DNA of 10,312 bases from JAQGMJ01 sp036271855. GTDB taxonomy: Bacteria > Pseudomonadota > Gammaproteobacteria > Burkholderiales > JAEUOS01. The position numbers and the translations under genes were made by a program. Every line of letters begins with the position of its first letter. Position 1 is the first letter of the stretch. The DNA lies in NCBI GenBank assembly GCA_036271855.1, contig DATAZV010000238.1, forward strand, positions 1 to 10,312. Direction: 5' to 3'. A model generated the notes under the pieces. That model searched no databases, was not told the DNA's origin, and saw only the letters and a program-made list of their open reading frames with translations. Below, piece after piece: positions 5,922 through 10,312 of this stretch.

Positions 5922-6502
5922 CCCCGGCCAGCCCGCCCTTCAACCTGCAGCGCCCGCCGCTGACCCACTGCACCAACTGCGGCAGCGTGCTCGAATCGCG
6001 CGTCCCGCCGGGCGACAGCCACCCGCGCATGGTCTGCCCCGCCTGCGGCGCCATCCACTACGAAAACCCCAAGCTCATCGTCGGCTGCATCCCCGTGTGG
6101 GAAGGCAAGATCCTGCTCTGCAAACGCGCCATCGAACCGCGCTACGGCTACTGGACCCTGCCCGCCGGCTTCATGGAAAACGGCGAAACCAGCGCCGACG
6201 GCGCCGCCCGCGAAACCCTTGAGGAAGCCGGCGCCCAGGTGAAAAACCTCACCCCCTACACCCTGATCGACGTCCCCTACGTGCACCAGGTGCACTTTTT
6301 CTACCGCGCCGAACTCGTCAGCCTCGACTTCGCCTCCGGCGAGGAAAGCCTGGACGTACGCCTGTTCAGCGAAGACGAAATCCCCTGGAGCGAGCTGGCT
6401 TTTTTTACCGTGATCGAAACCCTCAGGCACTTCGTCGCCGACCGCAAGGCGGGGCGCTTCGAGTTCCGGCAGTTGCAGATCAGGAACAAGCCGGTGCCGT
6501 GA
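5918..6502 (+). CDS. NUDIX hydrolase with N-terminal zinc ribbon
   Basis: The 194-residue product cleaves a nucleoside diphosphate linked to another moiety. An N-terminal zinc ribbon has Cys18, Cys21, Cys40 and Cys43 (CTNC and CPAC). The Nudix box GX5EX7REUXEEXGU is complete at 84-106, with Gly84, Glu90, Arg98, Glu99, Glu102, Glu103 and Gly105. A zinc ribbon followed by NPKLIVGCIPVWEGKILLCKR is typical of the subgroup carrying the Nudix_N_2 domain, which includes plant FAD/ADP-ribose pyrophosphatases; substrate assignment here is only by that analogy. The ATG overlaps the stop of the dehalogenase gene in ATGA, implying translational coupling. It is followed after 38 nt by the LeuC-like gene. 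Family assignment is very secure, substrate is not. Confidence 0.95.
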   Translation: MTPASPPFNLQRPPLTHCTNCGSVLESRVPPGDSHPRMVCPACGAIHYENPKLIVGCIPVWEGKILLCKRAIEPRYGYWTLPAGFMENGETSADGAARETLEEAGAQVKNLTPYTLIDVPYVHQVHFFYRAELVSLDFASGEESLDVRLFSEDEIPWSELAFFTVIETLRHFVADRKAGRFEFRQLQIRNKPVP

Positions 6503-6540
6503 GGCAACACGCAAAACGCGCAACACAAGGAACGCAACAA

Positions 6541-7956
6541 ATGAAACCATCCGCCGGCAAGACCTTCCTCGACAAGGTATGGGGCGAGCACGTCATCACC
6601 GCGCTGGACGACAAGGTCGACCTGCTGCAGATCGACCGCCTGATCCTGCACGAGCTCTCGGGCAGCCAGGTGCTGCGCGCGCTGCGCCAGAGCGGGCGCG
6701 CGCCCGACAGCCCGCCGCAGGTCTTCACCATGATCGACCACCTGATCTCCACCCGGCCCGGGCGGCACGCCACCGAGTCGATGTCGCCCAGCGGCGCCGA
6801 GATGATCAGCGCCACCCGCGCCGAGTCCCTCGCGCGCGGCCTGCAGTTCATCGACTTCGACGACCCGCGCCAGGGCATCGCGCATGTGATCGCGCCCGAG
6901 CAGGGCATCGCCTTCCCTGGCGGCACCCTGGTTTGCTGCGACAGCCACACCAGCACCGTCGGCGGCATCGGCGCATTGGCCTGGGGCATCGGCGCCAGCG
7001 AGGCCGAGCATGTGCTGGCGACGCAGACCCTGCCGCAGGCCAAGCCACGGCAGATGCGCGTGCGCTTCGACGGCGCGCTGCCCACCGGCGTCACCGCCAA
7101 GGACATGGTGCTGGCGCTGATCGGCGAGATCGGCGCGCAAGGCGGGATCGGCTACGCCGCCGAATTCACCGGCAGCGCGGTGAGCAGCCTGTCCGTCGAA
7201 GGCCGCATGACCTTGTGCAACATGTCGATCGAGTTCTCCTGCAAATACGGTTACGTACCGCCGGATGCGGCCACCCTCGAATACCTGCATGGCCGCGCCC
7301 ACAGCCCCACGGGCGAAGCGTGGGAAGCCGCCGCCGCCCATTGGCTGTCGCTGCGCTCCGACGACGACGCGCAGTTCGACCTCGAAGTCGCGATCGACTG
7401 CAACGCGCTGCAGCCGCAAGTCACCTGGGGCACCAGCCCGCAACACGTGGTCTCCGTTTCCGGCTCGGTGCCGGACCCGGATTCCCTGGCCGACGCCGAA
7501 CAGCGCAAGGCCGCGCTGCGCGCGCTCGACTACATGCGCCTGGCGCCCGGCACGCCGCTGATCGGCGTCCCGATCGACGCCGCCTATATCGGCTCGTGCA
7601 CCAACGCCCGCCTGTCCGACCTGCGCGCCGCCGCCGAGGTGTTGCGCGGCAAAAAGGTCAAGGCCGGCGTGCAGGCGGTGTGCGTGCCGGGTTCCACCCC
7701 GGTCAAGCGCGCCGCCGAGGCCGAAGGCATCGACCGCATCTTCAAGGAAGCCGGTTTCGAATGGCGCGAGTCGGCCTGCGGCCTGTGCGCGGGTCTCGGC
7801 GACACCCGCTTCGCCGACCTGCGCGTCATCAGCACCACCAACCGCAACTTCGAAGGCCGCCAGGGCGCCGCCACGCGCACCCACCTCGCCAGCCCGGCCA
7901 CCGTCGCCGCTTCCGCCATCGCCGGCTGCATCGCCGACGCCCGGAGGATCGTGTAA
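6541..7956 (+). CDS. leuC: 3-isopropylmalate dehydratase large subunit-like (LeuC family) hydro-lyase
   Basis: The 471-residue product is an aconitase-superfamily [4Fe-4S] hydro-lyase large subunit, similar in length to LeuC. Cluster ligands are Cys353 (YIGSCTNARLSDLRAA) and Cys413/Cys416 (SACGLCAGLGD), with the usual 60- and 3-residue spacings. Other landmarks are CDSHTSTVGGIGALAWGIG (133-151), LATQTLPQ, MSIEFSCKYGYVPPD (228-242) and TTNRNFEGRQGAATRTHLASP (432-452). It departs from housekeeping bacterial LeuC at several conserved spots: 'TVGGIGA' for 'THGAFGA', 'IDHLISTRP' for 'MDHNVPTRP', and 'ACGLCAGLGD' for 'GCSMCLAMN'. It may therefore act on another 2- or 3-hydroxy acid such as a methylmalate or citraconate, so the symbol names the family. 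AAGGAA (6527-6532) lies 8 nt before the ATG. The stop overlaps the LeuD-like start by 1 nt. Confidence 0.9.
   Translation: MKPSAGKTFLDKVWGEHVITALDDKVDLLQIDRLILHELSGSQVLRALRQSGRAPDSPPQVFTMIDHLISTRPGRHATESMSPSGAEMISATRAESLARGLQFIDFDDPRQGIAHVIAPEQGIAFPGGTLVCCDSHTSTVGGIGALAWGIGASEAEHVLATQTLPQAKPRQMRVRFDGALPTGVTAKDMVLALIGEIGAQGGIGYAAEFTGSAVSSLSVEGRMTLCNMSIEFSCKYGYVPPDAATLEYLHGRAHSPTGEAWEAAAAHWLSLRSDDDAQFDLEVAIDCNALQPQVTWGTSPQHVVSVSGSVPDPDSLADAEQRKAALRALDYMRLAPGTPLIGVPIDAAYIGSCTNARLSDLRAAAEVLRGKKVKAGVQAVCVPGSTPVKRAAEAEGIDRIFKEAGFEWRESACGLCAGLGDTRFADLRVISTTNRNFEGRQGAATRTHLASPATVAASAIAGCIADARRIV
7943..7947 (+). promoter_or_regulatory. Ribosome binding site of the LeuD-like gene
   Basis: GGAGG lies inside the end of the LeuC-like coding sequence, 8 nt before the ATG at 7956. 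With the TAATG stop/start overlap it fixes the start and should keep the two subunits in balanced supply. Confidence 0.8.
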
Positions 7957-8597
7957 TGGAAGCCTTCACCAAGCTGACCGGCGTCGCCGCGCCGCTGATG
8001 CAGATCAACATCGATACCGACCAGATCATCCCCACCACCTTTCTCGGCGGCACCGACGCCAAGGGCTACGGCGCCCATTTGTTCCAGGAACGGCGCTTCC
8101 TGGCCGACGGCAGCAACAACCCCGATTTCATCCTCAACCAGGCGCCCTACGACCACGCGCAAGTGCTGCTCGCCGACCGCAACTTCGGCTGCGGCTCGTC
8201 GCGCGAGCGGGCGGTCTGGGCGCTGCGCGAATTCGGCATCCAGGCGGTGATCGCGCCCTCCTTCGGCGAAATCTTTTTCAACAACTGCTGGCGCAACGCC
8301 GTCGTCCCCGTGGTGCTGCCGATCGAAGTCGTCAACCAGATCGCCGACGCGGTGAGCCGCTCCGGCGGCCAATCGCGCGTCACGGTGGATCTCGAAGCGC
8401 TGACCGTCACCAGCGAGGCCGGCAACCACAGCTTCACCGCCCCCCCGGTGTTTCGCGAAATGCTGCTCAAGGGACTGGACGAAATCGAACTCACCCTTTC
8501 GCGCGGCGAAGTGATCCGGCGCTTCCGCGGCGCCGACCAGGCCAGGCGGCCGTGGGCCTACGCCTCGAATGCTGCGGGATCAGGCAAGGGGTCCTGA
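7956..8597 (+). CDS. leuD: 3-isopropylmalate dehydratase small subunit-like (LeuD family)
   Basis: The 213-residue product is the swivel-domain small subunit that completes the active site of the upstream LeuC-like protein. Landmarks are NIDTDQIIPTTFLGG (18-32), FILNQAPYDHAQVLLADRNF (58-77), FGCGSSRERAVWAL (77-90) and VIAPSFGEIFFNNCWRNAVV (98-117). Two differences from housekeeping LeuD stand out. The substrate-recognition loop after IIP reads TTFLGG instead of the common KQFLKS, and the 'SSREHAPWAL' motif reads SSRERAVWAL, with Arg85 for His. The C-terminus carries an extra low-complexity tail from about residue 195. The start is set by a strong GGAGG and the 1-nt overlap with the large subunit gene. 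It is the last gene of the operon. Subunit identity is secure; isopropylmalate as substrate is doubtful. Confidence 0.9.
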   Translation: MEAFTKLTGVAAPLMQINIDTDQIIPTTFLGGTDAKGYGAHLFQERRFLADGSNNPDFILNQAPYDHAQVLLADRNFGCGSSRERAVWALREFGIQAVIAPSFGEIFFNNCWRNAVVPVVLPIEVVNQIADAVSRSGGQSRVTVDLEALTVTSEAGNHSFTAPPVFREMLLKGLDEIELTLSRGEVIRRFRGADQARRPWAYASNAAGSGKGS

Positions 8598-8648
8598 GGT
8601 CGGGGATGCGGTGCCGGGAAAATTGGCCGCAAAAGTATTCCGGCCACA

Positions 8649-8681
8649 CCCCTGATCGCATCGGGGGCATTGGCTTTTTTT
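8649..8681 (+). terminator. Weak terminator-like hairpin after the LeuD-like gene
   Basis: CCCC (8649-8652) and GAT pair with ATC and GGGG (8660-8666), with one bulged T, and a seven-T run follows at 8675-8681. The T run starts 8 nt after the stem, further than in a typical rho-independent terminator. A second hairpin, TGGCCG (8624-8629) with CGGCCA (8641-8646), lies just upstream. The position between two transcription units fits, but the structure is imperfect. Confidence 0.3.
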
Positions 8682-8778
8682 GCCGCGCCACCGTGTAAGA
8701 TTTCGGTCGCAATCTTTTGGCCTCCCCGCAGCTGGAGCAGAGGCCCGACATGAAACCGCGCAGCGCAAAAGGAAAGCA

Positions 8779-9654
8779 ATGACCGACGCATCAACCTACA
8801 CCCCGCCCAAAGTCTGGACCTGGAAAGAGGGCAACGGCGGCAAATTCGCCAACATCAACCGGCCGGTTTCCGGCGCCACGCACGACAAGGAATTGCCGGT
8901 CGGCCGCCATCCCCTGCAGCTCTATTCCATGGGTACGCCCAACGGCGTCAAGGTCACCATCATGCTCGAAGAGCTGCTCGCGCTCGGCCACAAGGGCGCG
9001 GAATACGACGCCTGGCTGATCAAGATCGGCGAAGGCGAGCAGTTCGGCAGCGGCTTCGTCGCCATCAACCCCAACTCCAAAATTCCCGCCCTGCTCGACC
9101 GCTCCGGCGCTAAGCCGGTCCGCGTCTTCGAATCCGGCGCCATCCTCATGCACCTCGCCGAAAAATTCGGCGCATTGCTGCCCACGGAAGCCGGCGCGCG
9201 CGCCGAATGCCTCTCCTGGCTATTCTGGCAAATGGGCAGCGCCCCTTATGTCGGCGGCGGCTTCGGCCACTTCTACGCCTACGCCCCGTCGAAGATGGAA
9301 TATCCGATCGACCGCTTCACCATGGAAACCAAGCGCCAGCTCGACGTGCTCGACCAGCGCCTGGCAAAAAGCGAATACCTCGCCGGCGACAGCTACACCA
9401 TTGCCGACATCGCCACCTGGCCCTGGTATGGCGGCCTCGCGCAACTCGACCAATACGGCGCCACCGAATTCCTCAACGTGCAGGAATACAAACACCTGCA
9501 GCGCTGGACCACGCAAATCGGCAACCGCGCAGCCGTCAAGCGCGGCCGCATGGTCAACCGCATGCGCGGCGAACCCTCCAGCCAATTGCGCGAGCGCCAC
9601 GACGCCGACGACTTCGACACCAAGACCGAGGACAAGCTGGCCGCGGCGAAATAG
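8779..9654 (+). CDS. yghU: Glutathione S-transferase, YghU type (disulfide-bond oxidoreductase)
   Basis: The 291-residue product closely resembles E. coli YghU (about 288 residues), a nu-class glutathione transferase with disulfide-bond reductase activity. Nearly identical stretches include VWTWKEGNGGKFANINRPVS (12-31), LYSMGTPNGVKVTIMLEELL (48-67), GFVAINPNSKIPAL (92-105), FESGAILMHLAEKFG (117-131), GGGFGHFYAYAP (159-170), AGDSYTIADIATWPW (202-216) and the tail RERHDADDFDTKTEDK. The N-terminal thioredoxin-like domain spans about 46-133 and the helical domain about 140-260. The glutathione-contacting region around Thr53-Pro-Asn and Glu118-Ser119 is present. The ATG at 8779 follows AAGGAAA (8769-8775); the reading frame stays open further upstream, but those residues are not family-like. 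It is cytoplasmic, probably in thiol-disulfide stress defence, and is followed after 10 nt by a small membrane protein gene. Confidence 0.97.
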   Translation: MTDASTYTPPKVWTWKEGNGGKFANINRPVSGATHDKELPVGRHPLQLYSMGTPNGVKVTIMLEELLALGHKGAEYDAWLIKIGEGEQFGSGFVAINPNSKIPALLDRSGAKPVRVFESGAILMHLAEKFGALLPTEAGARAECLSWLFWQMGSAPYVGGGFGHFYAYAPSKMEYPIDRFTMETKRQLDVLDQRLAKSEYLAGDSYTIADIATWPWYGGLAQLDQYGATEFLNVQEYKHLQRWTTQIGNRAAVKRGRMVNRMRGEPSSQLRERHDADDFDTKTEDKLAAAK

Positions 9655-9664
9655 GCGACCAGCC

Positions 9665-10051
9665 ATGGGAGAGCTCTTCGTCCATGGCGTGTCGTTGGGT
9701 ATCGTCGCGGGCGCCCTGTTTCTGGCGGCCCGCTATCCGCGCGCATTCGGCTTCTTCGCTTGGGAGTTCGGCGTGACGTGGCAGCCGGGAGAAAGCACCC
9801 GCTCCTTCTACCTGCGTGCATTCAGATACTGGACCTCCGTGTGCACCCTGGCCGCGCTGGTGCTGGGGCTGGCGTGGCTGGAAACGGACGTGATGGCGCA
9901 TCCGTATGCGGAAGGTTTTTTCTACTTTCTCGCGCCCATCGTGATAGGGGTGGGTTACCTGCAGGCGGCCATCAACCTCGCGCAGTACGCCTGGCAGCGG
10001 CGGATCGATGCGCGCCGCCCGCCACCGCCACCGCACCGGCCGCTGTTCTGA
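9665..10051 (+). CDS. Small hypothetical membrane protein with three predicted helices
   Basis: The 128-residue product is not one I recognise. Three hydrophobic stretches look like membrane helices: about 5-23 (FVHGVSLGIVAGALFLAAR), 57-73 (TSVCTLAALVLGLAWLE) and 84-107 (GFFYFLAPIVIGVGYLQAAI onward). The C-terminus is basic then Pro-rich (RRIDARRPPPPPHRPLF). A soluble loop at about 24-56 contains FFAWEFGVTWQPGESTR. There are no catalytic or metal-binding motifs; the only cysteine is Cys60, inside helix 2. It begins 10 nt after the yghU stop, so co-transcription is likely, but a functional link is a guess. The ribosome site is weak, suggesting coupling to yghU translation. The gene ends only 3 nt from the stop of the convergent - strand gene. 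That it is coding is supported by the helix pattern and tight packing. Confidence 0.75.
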   Translation: MGELFVHGVSLGIVAGALFLAARYPRAFGFFAWEFGVTWQPGESTRSFYLRAFRYWTSVCTLAALVLGLAWLETDVMAHPYAEGFFYFLAPIVIGVGYLQAAINLAQYAWQRRIDARRPPPPPHRPLF

Positions 10052-10054
10052 TAC

Positions 10055-10312
10055 TCAGGACGACGCGGTATCACCTATCCGCTCAACCAGATGCGCCCGC
10101 GACACCCCAGGCTCGAAACGGTTGGCGAAATACTGCGTCTCATGCGCCACCAGCCCCTCGCGGAATTCCATGATGCTCACCACATAAGACGGCACGCCGT
10201 CATACGCAAGCACGAACTCCGTCACCCAGAAATCGCCGCTGCCGACAATCCGCTTGACCGTAAACCGCTTCTGGTTCGGCTGCAGGCGCCGGCTCTCCTG
10301 GATATTGCGCCG
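10055..10312 (-). CDS. SnoaL-like/NTF2-fold protein, 3' part
   Basis: On the - strand an open frame enters at the right edge and ends with TGA at 10055-10057, giving 85 residues. The sequence VKRIVGSGDFWVTEFVLAYD, then SYVVSIMEFREGLVAHETQY and FANRFEPGVSRAHLVERI, matches the C-terminal half of SnoaL-like proteins. In these a beta-strand 'ImeFrdGkvvretqYf' leads into 'dPFeap.wRaqwVe'. Members are small cone-shaped barrel proteins, some acting as cyclases or isomerases and many of unknown role. The N-terminal half and start are outside the window. It converges tail to tail with the membrane protein gene with no room for a terminator between them. Confidence 0.8.
   Translation of the reverse strand, partial: RRNIQESRRLQPNQKRFTVKRIVGSGDFWVTEFVLAYDGVPSYVVSIMEFREGLVAHETQYFANRFEPGVSRAHLVERIGDTASS

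Noticed and set aside
4628..6502. 624-codon + strand open frame that would fuse a long Arg/Pro/His-rich region to the Nudix enzyme
   Set aside because: The upstream part is the out-of-frame shadow of the dehalogenase gene and the antisense of the exported protein gene. The Nudix gene starts properly at the ATGA overlap at 5918.
6503..6540. Short recurring CAACA/ACGC words between the Nudix and LeuC-like genes
   Set aside because: The copies are irregular and only 5-7 nt long, with no inverted symmetry; the segment is explained as a spacer with an AAGGAA ribosome site.
6301..7884. 527-codon open frame on the - strand across the Nudix and LeuC-like genes
   Set aside because: It is antisense to highly conserved genes and has no recognisable motif; it is an artefact of GC-rich codon use.
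6579..8597. Long + strand open frame that would extend the LeuD-like protein upstream through the LeuC-like gene
   Set aside because: The upstream residues are Arg/His/Pro-rich shadow of the LeuC-like frame. GGAGG and the TAATG overlap set the real start at 7956.

Overview
The window is about 10.3 kb of GC-rich, densely coded DNA with strong G/C bias at third codon positions. A Bug-type (TctC family) periplasmic receptor, a Cds6-like NTF2 domain protein and closely spaced metabolic operons point to a betaproteobacterium, most likely Burkholderiales. This is inferred from gene content; no rRNA or other taxonomic marker is present. I see no tRNA, rRNA, CRISPR array, insertion sequence, phage gene or replication origin.

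Layout. (1) Positions 2-157 hold the 3' end of a + strand gene, possibly a class II aldolase, closed by a strong bidirectional terminator at 169-196. (2) A - strand SMP-30/gluconolactonase-like gene (213-1145) diverges from a + strand set of three genes: Bug receptor (1330-2319), arylmalonate decarboxylase/maleate isomerase-like protein (2351-3082) and ornithine cyclodeaminase/mu-crystallin-like dehydrogenase (3088-4059). The divergent spacer 1146-1329 carries two inverted repeats of T-N11-A form. (3) A - strand exported protein (4088-5098) joins a BamE-like domain, a Pro/Ala linker and a Cds6-like NTF2 domain. It diverges from the next operon across a compact double promoter (5138-5197). (4) A four-gene + strand operon encodes a type II haloacid dehalogenase (5229-5921), a zinc-ribbon Nudix hydrolase (5918-6502) and a diverged LeuC/LeuD-type dehydratase pair (6541-7956 and 7956-8597). 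(5) A yghU glutathione transferase (8779-9654) is followed after 10 nt by a small three-helix membrane protein (9665-10051). (6) The 3' part of a - strand SnoaL/NTF2-like gene runs off the right edge (10055-10312).

How the parts may work together. Region 2 looks like a small catabolic or scavenging cluster: a binding protein captures an organic acid, and a lactonase-like enzyme, an Asp/Glu-racemase-fold enzyme and an NAD(P)-dependent imine reductase-like enzyme would process it. Its substrate cannot be read from sequence, and the Asp/Glu-racemase-fold enzyme lacks both catalytic cysteines of its relatives. Region 4 couples a complete [4Fe-4S] hydro-lyase, probably not the housekeeping isopropylmalate isomerase, to a dehalogenase and a Nudix enzyme. 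These two loci are the best candidates for undescribed chemistry. The remainder is ordinary housekeeping or stress-related content.
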